A DNA stretch of 25,130 nucleotides from RGZA01 sp964568585 (GTDB lineage Bacteria > Pseudomonadota > Alphaproteobacteria > UBA9219 > RGZA01): the NCBI GenBank assembly GCA_964568585.1, contig CAZMQI010000029.1, positions 1 to 25,130 on the forward strand. The letters run 5' to 3'. Positions 7,996 through 16,204 of this stretch are shown piece by piece; the first letter of the stretch is position 1, and every line of letters starts with the position of its first letter. The notes under the pieces were generated by a model that searched no databases, was not told the origin of the DNA, and saw only the letters and a program-made list of their open reading frames with translations. A program made the translations under genes and the position numbers.

Positions 7996-9390
7996 ATGTC
8001 ATTACTCGACCAACCCATCGCAGGAAGCAACCTGCCCGAATACACCGTTGCGGAATTGTCAGCGCAGCTAAAGCGCCGCGTGGAGGAGGAATTCGGTCAT
8101 GTGCGCGTGCGCGGTGAAATCTCCCAACCCAAATTGCATACCTCCGGCCATTTGTATTTCACGCTGAAGGATGAGAACGCAAATCTGGCCGCCGTGTGCT
8201 GGCGCGGCCAAGTGGGGCGGCTGAAGGTCAAACCCGCCGAAGGCATGGAGGTCGTTGTGGAAGGGCGCATGACGACTTTCCCCGGCCAATCGAAATATCA
8301 AATTGTCATTGAACAAATGGCATTAGCCGGTGTTGGCGCGTTGATGAAGATGCTGGAAGACCGCAAGAAGAAGCTGGCGGCTGAAGGATTATTTGATGAA
8401 GCGCGAAAAAAGCCGTTGCCTTTTATGCCCAAAGTTATCGGCATCATCACATCGCCAACTGGCGCGGTGATTAAAGATATTTTACATCGTCTGGCTGACC
8501 GTTTTCCCGTGCATGTATTGGTATGGCCTGTGAATGTGCAAGGCGATGGTGCGGCCGTGCAAATCGCCAATGCGATTAGCGGATTTAATGCGATAAGCGC
8601 AGGGCCGGTTGCGCCATTTGGCGCAGAGGCATCGCGCCAATATATCCCGCGTCCTGATGTACTGATTGTCGCGCGCGGTGGCGGTTCATTGGAAGATATG
8701 TTGCCATTTTATGAAGAGATTGTGGTGCGCGCCGCAGCCAATAGCCGCATTCCGCTGATTTCAGCAGTAGGGCATGAAACCGATACGACGATGATAGATT
8801 TTGCATCCGACCGCCGTGCCCCAACCCCAACGGCAGCAGCCGAAATGGCCGTGCCCGTGCGGTTGGAGTTATTGGGCGCGGTACGTGAAACAGGCAGCCG
8901 TCTGGATGGTTCGGCAAGGAGATATGTTGAAAGGCAAAAACTGTATCTGGAACGCATGACTGCAAAACTGACCCATCCCCGCGTGCTGATGGAGACATTG
9001 GCGCAGCGTCTGGATGATAGGGCGGAGCGGTTACACACAGCAGTGAACAATAATCTAACACGCCAGCAGCAACGCTTGCAGCGATTGGCCGCTGGCTTGA
9101 ACATCCTGCCGCTTAAACAGAATGTGCAGCATGGCAAGCAGCGCTTGGAAAGTCTGGTAGGCCGTCTATCCAACACAATGCGCTTACGTTTGGAAAAGAA
9201 CACGCAGCGTTTGACCGGAGCAGGGCAGCTATTGGAAAGCCTGTCCTATCACAGCGTATTGAAGCGCGGATTTGTGCTGGTGCGTGATGCGGAAGGCAAC
9301 ACTGTTATGCGGGCAGCAGATGTGAAACCTGCAAGTGAATTGACGCTGACCTTTGCCGATGGCGATAAGAAAGTCTCGGCAAATAATTAA
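7996..9390 (+). CDS. xseA: Exodeoxyribonuclease VII large subunit
   Basis: XseA is the catalytic subunit of exonuclease VII, which degrades single-stranded DNA and works with many copies of XseB. From ATG 7996 it is 464 residues, a usual length; a TTG at 7963 would add 11 residues with no family support. The N-terminal OB fold is visible (YTVAELSAQLKRRVEEEFG, then VRVRGEIS and GHLYFTLKDENA). The catalytic core shows IGIITSPTGAVIKDILHRL, the glycine-rich ARGGGSLEDMLPF, and SAVGHETDTTMIDFASDRRA with PTPTAAAE. A long coiled coil occupies the C-terminal third. No xseB is visible here. Its last 4 bases overlap the end of lpxK on the other strand, so the two transcripts converge. Confidence 0.95.
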   Translation: MSLLDQPIAGSNLPEYTVAELSAQLKRRVEEEFGHVRVRGEISQPKLHTSGHLYFTLKDENANLAAVCWRGQVGRLKVKPAEGMEVVVEGRMTTFPGQSKYQIVIEQMALAGVGALMKMLEDRKKKLAAEGLFDEARKKPLPFMPKVIGIITSPTGAVIKDILHRLADRFPVHVLVWPVNVQGDGAAVQIANAISGFNAISAGPVAPFGAEASRQYIPRPDVLIVARGGGSLEDMLPFYEEIVVRAAANSRIPLISAVGHETDTTMIDFASDRRAPTPTAAAEMAVPVRLELLGAVRETGSRLDGSARRYVERQKLYLERMTAKLTHPRVLMETLAQRLDDRAERLHTAVNNNLTRQQQRLQRLAAGLNILPLKQNVQHGKQRLESLVGRLSNTMRLRLEKNTQRLTGAGQLLESLSYHSVLKRGFVLVRDAEGNTVMRAADVKPASELTLTFADGDKKVSANN

Positions 9391-10373
9391 GGCTTAGCGA
9401 GGCGCAATTGTTTATCAAGTGCGGTTTCATCACTGAATGAAATTTCTACATCGCAGATGATGATTTGATCACGCAAACTTTGTGGGATGCGTACAGCGTC
9501 TTTGGCGGTAGTCACGGCTCGCGCATTAAGCGTTTTTGCTTCATCCAGCAACGCCCTGATTTCATAGGCGCTCCACACATAATGATCAGGAAAATCGCTG
9601 GTTTTCACGATTTCTGCGCCCAATGTCTTCACCCCATCATAGAATTTCTGGGCATTGCCCAAGCCACAAAACGCCAGAACTTTTTGACCGTTTAAATCCT
9701 GCTGGGAAATAGTTTTGGCGGATGCCATCACCACAGGTTTTTGCGTGGATAATTCTTTCAGCGTTTCATCATTCCCACCCATATTATTACTGGCAACCCA
9801 AATCACCGCTGTGGTTTTGGAAAGGGATTCATGCAACGTTTCGCGCAACGGCCCAGCGGGGATGACGCAGCCATTGCCAAGGCCGCGCGTTGCATCCACC
9901 ACCAAGAAACTGACATCCTTATGCAGTGTCGGGTTTTGTAAGCCATCATCCAGCAGTAACACGGTTGCGCCAGCGGCGATTGCGGCTTCTGCACCAGCGA
10001 CTTTGTTCTTTGTGACCCAGACCGGCGCGATATGCGATAGCATAAGCGGTTCATCACCCACTTCGCCGATGGTGTGCGTGGTGGCATCGACGCGCACAGG
10101 GCCTTTCAAATAGCCGCCATAGCCACGGCTGATGATATGTGGCGTAAAGCCTTGTTGTTGCAGGCGTTTAGCGAGCAAACGGACGATGGGCGTTTTGCCC
10201 GAACCGCCAAGTACGACATTGCCAACACAGATGACAGGTACGCGCATTTTCTGCGGGGTGAACCGTGAACGTAGGTAATTTCCAAAGGCAGCATACAACA
10301 CCGCAAAAGGATGCAGCATGCTGGCGATAAATCCTTTTTGCTCGAACCAGAAGCGCGGTGTTGGGAAGCTCAT
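9387..10373 (-). CDS. lpxK: Tetraacyldisaccharide 4'-kinase
   Basis: LpxK phosphorylates the 4' position of the tetraacyl disaccharide to give lipid IVA at the inner membrane. The 328-residue length is typical. The N-terminal hydrophobic helix (FIASMLHPFAVLYAAFGNYL) is the membrane-docking segment. The P-loop is GNVVLGGSGKTP (51-62), followed by the SRGYGG motif (82-87), and DDGLQNP at 142-148 corresponds to the conserved DDG(F/L)Q motif. It starts 2 bases after the stop of the glycosyltransferase-WaaA fusion, so both are one transcript. The WaaA product acts on lipid IVA, the direct product of LpxK, which fits the pairing. The 3' end overlaps the xseA stop by 4 bases on the opposite strand. 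Confidence 0.95.
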   Translation of the reverse strand: MSFPTPRFWFEQKGFIASMLHPFAVLYAAFGNYLRSRFTPQKMRVPVICVGNVVLGGSGKTPIVRLLAKRLQQQGFTPHIISRGYGGYLKGPVRVDATTHTIGEVGDEPLMLSHIAPVWVTKNKVAGAEAAIAAGATVLLLDDGLQNPTLHKDVSFLVVDATRGLGNGCVIPAGPLRETLHESLSKTTAVIWVASNNMGGNDETLKELSTQKPVVMASAKTISQQDLNGQKVLAFCGLGNAQKFYDGVKTLGAEIVKTSDFPDHYVWSAYEIRALLDEAKTLNARAVTTAKDAVRIPQSLRDQIIICDVEISFSDETALDKQLRLAKP

Positions 10374-10375
10374 GT

Positions 10376-12781
10376 TCAGCTCAAGGTTGTGTTGAGTAAA
10401 GGTTGCAACTCCGCCATCACGCGGTCAAGCACATGGTGTTCGTTATCGGCATAGGCTTTTGCTTTAACGCTTAACTGCATTTGCTCGGCAGGATTTTGTA
10501 ACAGCGTGGTCACAGCGCTTGCCAGTTCTTCTTCGGTTTGGACTTGGCGCGCGGCACCGGAGATGAGAATGTTATTGGCCATCTCCGCAAAGTTTCGCAT
10601 ATCGGGCCCGAATACAATGGCGCAGCCAAAATGAGCGGCTTCGAGTGGATTATGCCCACCGGTTTTGCCAAAACTGCCACCGATGCAAACAACAGGCGAA
10701 GCCTTATAAAACAAGCCTAATTCACCAAATGTGTCGGCGATATAAATGGCTGTATCGGGTTGTGGTAATTGGTGCGTTGAACGGCGAAGCCCGTTCAGTT
10801 TTTGTTTAACGATACGCTCCATAATCACATCCGCACGCGCCGGGTGGCGGGGGATGATGACAGTCAATAGGTTAGGGAATTGCTGTACCAGTTTTTGATG
10901 CACGCGGCAGGCGAGTTCTTCTTCGCCATCATGGGTTGATGCCATAACCCAAAGTGGGCGATTGCCAATCGCCTTTTTAAGCGCTGCGCGGTCAGGTTCG
11001 TTGACTGGCAAAGCCTGCGCTGCGCCCTTTAGATTCCCGACGCTTCTGGCAGATGATGCGCCAAGCTCGCGAAAGCGTTTGGCATCTGCTTCGCTTTGCG
11101 CCAGCACCACATCAAACACACGCAGCAGCGCTTTGATCCAGAGTTCCGCAAAATTTCCCCAGTTGCGCGCGGATTTCTCGCTGATGCGCGCGTTCAAAAG
11201 CGCGGCGGGTATTTTCTTTCCGCGCAATGTACCAATCAAGTTGGGCCACAGCTCAGATTCCACCAGAAGTGCCAAATCCGGCTGCCAATGGCGTGTAAAA
11301 CGACGCATCGCCTCCATCGTATCGACAGGGATGTATTGGTGGATAACGCCTGCTGGCAGGCGTGTTGCAAGCAATTCAGCCGAGCTACGTGTGCCGGTTG
11401 TAAGCAACAATGTCGGCTTTTGTGGCAATTCGTTCAGGCGATTGATGAGCGGAAGGAGGGAGAGTGCTTCGCCCACACTCGCCCCATGACACCAGATGAG
11501 CTTACCCGCAGGACGCACACCCGATGGATAGCCAAAGCGTTCATGCAAACGGCTAATATCTTCTTTGCCTTTTGCAGCGCGGATATGAAGGTAGATGGGA
11601 AGCAGAGGCGCGATTAAAAAGGTGAGTGTGCGGTAAATGGTTGGATAAAACTTCGGCAACGTCTTGATGCGGATATGCATGCTGTGCAAAAAATCCATCG
11701 CGCGTTCAAAACGGCGGAGGCGGCGCAATGCGTATTGCGTTGGTGATTGCAGGTTATCTAGGAATTGCTTGGTGCAGTGTTCCCATGAATAGTTTTCGGT
11801 GACGAAGGCATGGCATAATTCCGGCGCGGGTTTCAAGGTCGCGGCCTTCAATGCGGCTTTGCGCAAATCATTGTTTAGTACAACAAAACCAGCGGTTTTT
11901 TGTGCATCGGCAAAGACATCAATCGGCCCTTGAACAGGATAGGCGGCAACGGCCAACCCGCACGCCGCAGCTTCGAGTAATACCAAGCCGAACGTATCTG
12001 TTTTGGATGGGAAGACGAATACGTCAGCGGCTGCATAATGCCGCGCTAAATCCTCACCACTTTTTTTACCAAGGAAATGGACATTCGGATAACGATGTTT
12101 GAAATCCGCTTCACCAGGTCCGTCGCCAATCACAACTTTGCTGCCGGGAATATCAAGCGATAAGAACGCATCCAGATTTTTTTCAACCGCCACGCGGCCG
12201 ACATAGATATAGATGGGGCGTGGTAAACCTTTAAACGGCGTGAAATCCTTGCCATAGGGTTTGAAAATATTGGTATCCACACCGCGTGACCAGCGACGAA
12301 TCTTGCTGATACGGTGCTGGCGCAGCATCTGTTCGATGGTGGGTGTTGATACCATCACCGCGCAGGACGGGACATGCACGCGCTTGATGAATTGATACGT
12401 CAGCAGCTTGATGGCTTGTTTGAAGATGCCGGGCACGCGCTTTTCAAGATATTCAGGAAAACATGTGTGATAAGCCGTAGAATAGGGGCGTTTTTGCTGC
12501 ACACAGATATGGCGCATCGCCATGCCCAACGGGCCTTCGGTCGCGATATGAATGTAATCGGGCTGGAACTGGTTGATGATATCGCGGATGCGGCCATCGG
12601 CAAAGAATTCTAGTTTGATTTCGGGATAGCTGGGTGCGGGGAAGGTGAAGAAGCCGGGTTCCGGTCCAATCATCTTTACAGTGTGGCCAAGTTTTTCTAA
12701 TTGGCGCATCGTTTCTTCAAGCGTGCGTACAACGCCGTTTACTTGCGGATGCCATGCATCAGAAACGATTAACAACTTCAT
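10376..12781 (-). CDS. Fusion of a GT4 (Agt-like) glycosyltransferase with Kdo transferase WaaA, 801 aa
   Basis: Residues 1 to about 345 are a GT4/GT-B glycosyltransferase: start MKLLIVSDAWHPQVNGVVRT, AYHTCFPEY (103-111), GVDTNIFKPYG (168-178), GRVAVEKNLDAF (195-206), and the nucleotide-sugar motif TDTFGLVLLEA (261-271, Glu270). Residues from about 380 to 801 are a full WaaA/KdtA, which adds Kdo to lipid IVA: a membrane helix (about 384-401), KGKEDISRLHERFG (404-417), the catalytic-base motif GASVGE (433-438), ESELWPN (508-514), and GGSFGKTGGHNPLEA (701-715). The join (about 346-382) is continuous, with Met362 and Met368 in frame but no ribosome binding site before either, so separate translation of WaaA looks unlikely. 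The start overlaps the PlcP-like gene by 4 bases (ATGA) and lpxK follows at 2 bases. The N-terminal half resembles the enzymes next to PlcP that glycosylate diacylglycerol; its sugar is not deducible. Confidence 0.9.
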   Translation of the reverse strand: MKLLIVSDAWHPQVNGVVRTLEETMRQLEKLGHTVKMIGPEPGFFTFPAPSYPEIKLEFFADGRIRDIINQFQPDYIHIATEGPLGMAMRHICVQQKRPYSTAYHTCFPEYLEKRVPGIFKQAIKLLTYQFIKRVHVPSCAVMVSTPTIEQMLRQHRISKIRRWSRGVDTNIFKPYGKDFTPFKGLPRPIYIYVGRVAVEKNLDAFLSLDIPGSKVVIGDGPGEADFKHRYPNVHFLGKKSGEDLARHYAAADVFVFPSKTDTFGLVLLEAAACGLAVAAYPVQGPIDVFADAQKTAGFVVLNNDLRKAALKAATLKPAPELCHAFVTENYSWEHCTKQFLDNLQSPTQYALRRLRRFERAMDFLHSMHIRIKTLPKFYPTIYRTLTFLIAPLLPIYLHIRAAKGKEDISRLHERFGYPSGVRPAGKLIWCHGASVGEALSLLPLINRLNELPQKPTLLLTTGTRSSAELLATRLPAGVIHQYIPVDTMEAMRRFTRHWQPDLALLVESELWPNLIGTLRGKKIPAALLNARISEKSARNWGNFAELWIKALLRVFDVVLAQSEADAKRFRELGASSARSVGNLKGAAQALPVNEPDRAALKKAIGNRPLWVMASTHDGEEELACRVHQKLVQQFPNLLTVIIPRHPARADVIMERIVKQKLNGLRRSTHQLPQPDTAIYIADTFGELGLFYKASPVVCIGGSFGKTGGHNPLEAAHFGCAIVFGPDMRNFAEMANNILISGAARQVQTEEELASAVTTLLQNPAEQMQLSVKAKAYADNEHHVLDRVMAELQPLLNTTLS

Positions 12782-13536
12782 GGCGGCGCCAACAATGAGG
12801 ATCGCTGGGTTGGCCAGTGAATGATTTCAAGCTTACCATTATGGTGTTCAACCAATGCAGTGCAGGATTCAACCCAGTCACCATCATTGCAGTATAAAAT
12901 ATCTTCAACGGTGCGGATTTCCGCGCGGTGGATATGCCCCACGATAATGCCCGAGCATTTGTTCTGCCGCGCTTCTTCGGCTAGAAAATGCTCGTAATCA
13001 TTGATGTCTTTGACGGCGCCTTTGACTTTTTGTTTAAGGTAGGCGGAAAGCGACCAATAGGTAAGGCCAAGAGCTTTACGCACGGTGTTGAATACCCAGT
13101 TAATCGCAATCGCGATGCCATAGGCCATGCTGCCCAATTTTGCGAGCCATTTGGCGCAACCCATTACCGCATCGAACTGGTCGCCATGCATGACCAGCAT
13201 ACGTTTGCCATCTGCCGTTTCGTGAACCAATTGGTTAATCACGGGAATGCCGCCAAAACTTTTACCCAGATAATCACGTGACATTTCATCGTGATTGCCT
13301 GGGATGTAGGTGACCTTGGTGCCTTCACGCGACACTTTCAAAAAGTGATGCAGCACCGAATTATGGGATGCTGGCCAGAACCATTTCTTTTTCAGTTCCC
13401 AGCCATCGACAATATCGCCGACCAGATACAGGGTCTGGCTGGTGGTGTGGCCAAGAAAGTCGAGCAGCATCTCGGCTTGGCAGCCACGGGTGCCAAGGTG
13501 AATATCAGATAGCCAGATGGTGCGGTACGACAGCAT
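12778..13536 (-). CDS. Metallophosphoesterase of the PlcP / LpxH-like family
   Basis: This is a calcineurin-like phosphoesterase with all metal-binding motifs: SDIHLG (Asp11, His13), GDIVDGW (Asp41), GNHDE (80-84), MHGDQFD (His117) and GHIH (200-203), ending in GDWVESCTALVEHH. Databases often call such alphaproteobacterial proteins UDP-2,3-diacylglucosamine diphosphatase (LpxH). However, alphaproteobacteria usually use LpxI for that step, and this family next to a GT4 glycosyltransferase matches PlcP, a phospholipase C that frees diacylglycerol from phospholipids when phosphate is short. Context favours PlcP; the substrate is inferred. ATG 13536 (252 aa) is preferred over GTG 13584, which would add 16 residues ahead of the conserved start. 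Neither has a strong ribosome binding site. No Pho box was recognised in the short gap after pmbA. Confidence 0.85.
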   Translation of the reverse strand: MLSYRTIWLSDIHLGTRGCQAEMLLDFLGHTTSQTLYLVGDIVDGWELKKKWFWPASHNSVLHHFLKVSREGTKVTYIPGNHDEMSRDYLGKSFGGIPVINQLVHETADGKRMLVMHGDQFDAVMGCAKWLAKLGSMAYGIAIAINWVFNTVRKALGLTYWSLSAYLKQKVKGAVKDINDYEHFLAEEARQNKCSGIIVGHIHRAEIRTVEDILYCNDGDWVESCTALVEHHNGKLEIIHWPTQRSSLLAPP

Positions 13537-13619
13537 GGCGGCCAGTTTAGAGGGGCGCGCAGCCCCCCGCAACCTTTGTGACACATCATATTTTGGCTTA
13601 TTTGCTTGTTATTGAACGG

Positions 13620-14972
13620 TTATTCGCCTGCAACCGTCATGCCTTCGATACGCAAAGTGGGTGCATCCACGCCATAGCGATGGGTCAAATCATTCGCTGC
13701 CGTTAAATTCTGGAACATCGGTTTTAGATTTCCGGCAATCGTCATTTCATGCACGGGGAAAGAAATCTTCCCATTTTCAATCCAGAAACCTGCCGCGCCT
13801 TGGCTGTAATCGCCCGTCAACGTGTCGCCGCCATGACCCATGGTTTCGGTGACATAAAACCCTTCCTTGATATCTGCGATGAGATTTTCAGGTGATATGT
13901 CGCTGGCTTGCATATAAAAATTGCTGGCAGAAATGCCGGGAACGCCGCCAACACCTCTGCTGGCATGGCCGGTGCTTTTCAAATTCAGCTGACGCGCGGC
14001 GCTGCAATTCATCATCCACGATTTCAAAACACCGTTTTCAACGAAAGCGGTTTTCTGCGTTGGTAATCCTTCACCATCGAACGGACGGGAACGCAGGCCA
14101 CGTTTCATCAACGGGTCATCAATTAAATTGATATTGGCTGGAAAAATCGTCTTGCCCATATCATCAATTAGAAATGATGCCTTGCGCGCAATGGCGGTGC
14201 CGTTCATCGCGCTGAGCAGATTGCGAAGGAGAGAAGAAGCAACACGCGGTGCAAACACCACGGGAATTTTCTTGGTTTGCATTTTGCGTGCATCGAGACG
14301 GCTTACGGTGCGCGCCGCTGCTGCCAATGCGACATCTTCCGGAGTACGCATATCGCTGCCATGCAGCGCGGTAGAATAATCGTAATCACGCACCATATGC
14401 GTGTCTTTTCCTGCGACCACTTCAATGGATAGGCCATGGGATGTGCCGCGATACCCGCCGGAAAATCCGCTGCTGGTCACGAATGCAAAGCCGGATAGAC
14501 CCCAGCTGGCATTGCTTTCTTCAACATTGGTGACTTTAGGATTCAATCGTACGACTTCTTCCATGGTTTTGGCGGATGCAATCAATTGGTCTGCACCGAT
14601 TTCAACACCATCGAATAAATCCAAATCAGGAATGTGTTTGGCAAGTTGTGAAGCTTCGGCAAGACCGGCATAGGGATCTTCAGGGGCAAGCTTTGCCATA
14701 CTGACGGCGCGTTCCACCATATCGGATAGACGTTCGGGGTGAATGTCATGCGTTGCAACGCAGGCTTGTTTCTTGCCGATGAGCACCCGAAGGCCAAGCG
14801 AAGCACTTTCGCTGCGTTCCAAGGTAGATAGCTCGCCATTACGAATGGCAGCAGACACGCCCATGCTTTCGACATACACGCCATCCGCGGCATCCGCGCC
14901 AAAGCCTTTGGCTTTTTTGATGAGCGTTTCGAGATGTTCGAAGAGATGGGAAGGAACGGTAGGTGAATGCAT
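13620..14972 (-). CDS. pmbA: PmbA/TldE subunit of the TldD-TldE metalloprotease
   Basis: PmbA (TldE) pairs with TldD to form a cytosolic peptidase known for microcin maturation and CcdA degradation. The 450-residue length fits. The N-terminal domain carries GADAADGVYVES and RNGELSTLERSES, followed by GLRVLIGKKQA. The C-terminal beta-rich domain has GLRSRPFDGEGLPTQKT, and near the end ISFPVHEMTIAGNLKPM and LRIEGMTVAGE. No HExxxH zinc motif is seen; TldD has one and PmbA does not, so this is the PmbA partner. tldD is not in the window. In many alphaproteobacteria pmbA lies upstream of waaA and lpxK, and the order is kept here with the PlcP/Agt pair in between. An 8-base inverted repeat sits just upstream of the start. 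Confidence 0.93.
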   Translation of the reverse strand: MHSPTVPSHLFEHLETLIKKAKGFGADAADGVYVESMGVSAAIRNGELSTLERSESASLGLRVLIGKKQACVATHDIHPERLSDMVERAVSMAKLAPEDPYAGLAEASQLAKHIPDLDLFDGVEIGADQLIASAKTMEEVVRLNPKVTNVEESNASWGLSGFAFVTSSGFSGGYRGTSHGLSIEVVAGKDTHMVRDYDYSTALHGSDMRTPEDVALAAAARTVSRLDARKMQTKKIPVVFAPRVASSLLRNLLSAMNGTAIARKASFLIDDMGKTIFPANINLIDDPLMKRGLRSRPFDGEGLPTQKTAFVENGVLKSWMMNCSAARQLNLKSTGHASRGVGGVPGISASNFYMQASDISPENLIADIKEGFYVTETMGHGGDTLTGDYSQGAAGFWIENGKISFPVHEMTIAGNLKPMFQNLTAANDLTHRYGVDAPTLRIEGMTVAGE

Positions 14973-14982
14973 GGGATAACCG

Positions 14983-15011
14983 CTAAAGACGATAAAGAAA
15001 ATGGTCTTTAG
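14983..15011 (-). promoter_or_regulatory. Inverted repeat in the pmbA leader
   Basis: CTAAAGAC (14983-14990) and GTCTTTAG (15004-15011) are perfect reverse complements with a 13-base spacer. The repeat lies 10 bases upstream of the pmbA ATG and 27 bases past the end of the upstream response-regulator gene. It could be a weak terminator for the regulator transcript, a leader hairpin, or an operator; there is no T tract. Confidence 0.35.
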
Positions 15012-15037
15012 GAATTACCCCTTACCGCTTAAAAACG

Positions 15038-16204
15038 CTAGCTAATTTTAACTACGCCAGCGTTTTCGGTAATCCATTTCAGGAAATGGTCGAACGCCAT
15101 CGGTTTGGCGATGAGGTAGCCTTGTGCCAAATCGCAGCCACGGTCTTTCAACATGTTCCATACAGCTTCTGTTTCGATGCCTTCGGCCACGACTTTCAAA
15201 TTCAGATTATGGCCCAAATCGATGATGGTATTGGCAATCATCTGGCTATCGCGGTTTTCGGCCATATCCATCACGAAAGATTTATCCATCTTCATCGAGC
15301 TGAACGGCATGCGTTGCAATTCTCTTAGCGACGAGTAGCCTGTTCCGAAATCATCAATCGCTACACCAAAGCCGCGCAAACGCAGACGGGTCAATACGTC
15401 CATGATTTTGCGAACATCGCGCATCGCTTCGCCCTCGGTCACTTCGATGGTGAGTTTTTCGGGCGGAATATTTTTCAGTTTGCATAATTCATCAAGACGG
15501 TCAGGCACGCCCAAATCAATCAGGTTGCTGGCGGTCATGTTGATGGAGATGGCAACCGGAAAACCTTTGGCGTGGAATTCAACCAGATTATCAACGGCGA
15601 TTTTCATCACCTGTTCGGTGAGTGCCTGCATTTCCGTTGTATCCATATCATCCAGAAAGTGATCGGGTGATAATATGCCATGTTGCGGGTGGTTCCAGCG
15701 TACCAAGGCTTCCATACCGCGCACGCGTCCGGTAACGATATCGACAATTGGCTGATAAAATACGGCGATTTCTTCAATTTTAATTTTGGTGCCTGACACA
15801 TCGGTTGCCTTGGCCGCGGTCTTAGTTTCTGCTTTGCCAAGCATATCCAGTGTTTCGCGCAGGGTGCCGATTTCAATGGGTTTTTCAAGAACGCCAATGA
15901 CGTTGATGCCATGGGCCGAACCCAAACGCTTTGCAGAATTCAATACGCGTACATCATGGCCACTCATCAACACAATCGCGCAGCCTTTGATATGATCGCC
16001 AAGCGTGCGTAGTAATTCAACGCCATCGGTTCCCGGCATCATCAAATCAAGCATAATGCAGTTCGGTTTGAAATCAATCAGCGCTTGTTCAACGGCGGTT
16101 GGATCGCTGATGGTCTTTGCTTCGAACCCGCGACCTTCTGCGACGTCCGCGATCAATTCGCAGATGTCGACTTCGTCATCAACAATGAGCAGGCGCTGTG
16201 TCAT
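15038..16204 (-). CDS. Response regulator with EAL cyclic-di-GMP phosphodiesterase output
   Basis: The receiver domain (about 1-120) has the acidic pair Asp9/Asp10 in LLIVDDEVD, the phosphoacceptor Asp53 in IMLDLMMPG, and Lys108 in LEKP. A linker of about 25 residues leads to an EAL domain (about 145-380). Catalytic and metal residues appear complete: Glu165 in MEALVRW, Asn222 in INMTASN, Glu254 in IEVTE, Asp284-Asp285 in DDFGTGYSS, Lys305 in KMDKSFV, Glu341 in VAEGIET, and Gln361 in QGYLIAKP. The protein is therefore probably an active phosphodiesterase that hydrolyses c-di-GMP to pGpG when switched by phosphorylation. There is no GGDEF domain. Its start overlaps the histidine-kinase stop by 4 bases (ATGA), so the two are a coupled pair. 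Confidence 0.95.
   Translation of the reverse strand: MTQRLLIVDDEVDICELIADVAEGRGFEAKTISDPTAVEQALIDFKPNCIMLDLMMPGTDGVELLRTLGDHIKGCAIVLMSGHDVRVLNSAKRLGSAHGINVIGVLEKPIEIGTLRETLDMLGKAETKTAAKATDVSGTKIKIEEIAVFYQPIVDIVTGRVRGMEALVRWNHPQHGILSPDHFLDDMDTTEMQALTEQVMKIAVDNLVEFHAKGFPVAISINMTASNLIDLGVPDRLDELCKLKNIPPEKLTIEVTEGEAMRDVRKIMDVLTRLRLRGFGVAIDDFGTGYSSLRELQRMPFSSMKMDKSFVMDMAENRDSQMIANTIIDLGHNLNLKVVAEGIETEAVWNMLKDRGCDLAQGYLIAKPMAFDHFLKWITENAGVVKIS

Noticed and set aside
10962..11489. 175-codon open frame on + opposite the WaaA part
   Set aside because: It is a Ser/Arg-rich product antisense to a conserved catalytic domain, typical of a shadow frame.
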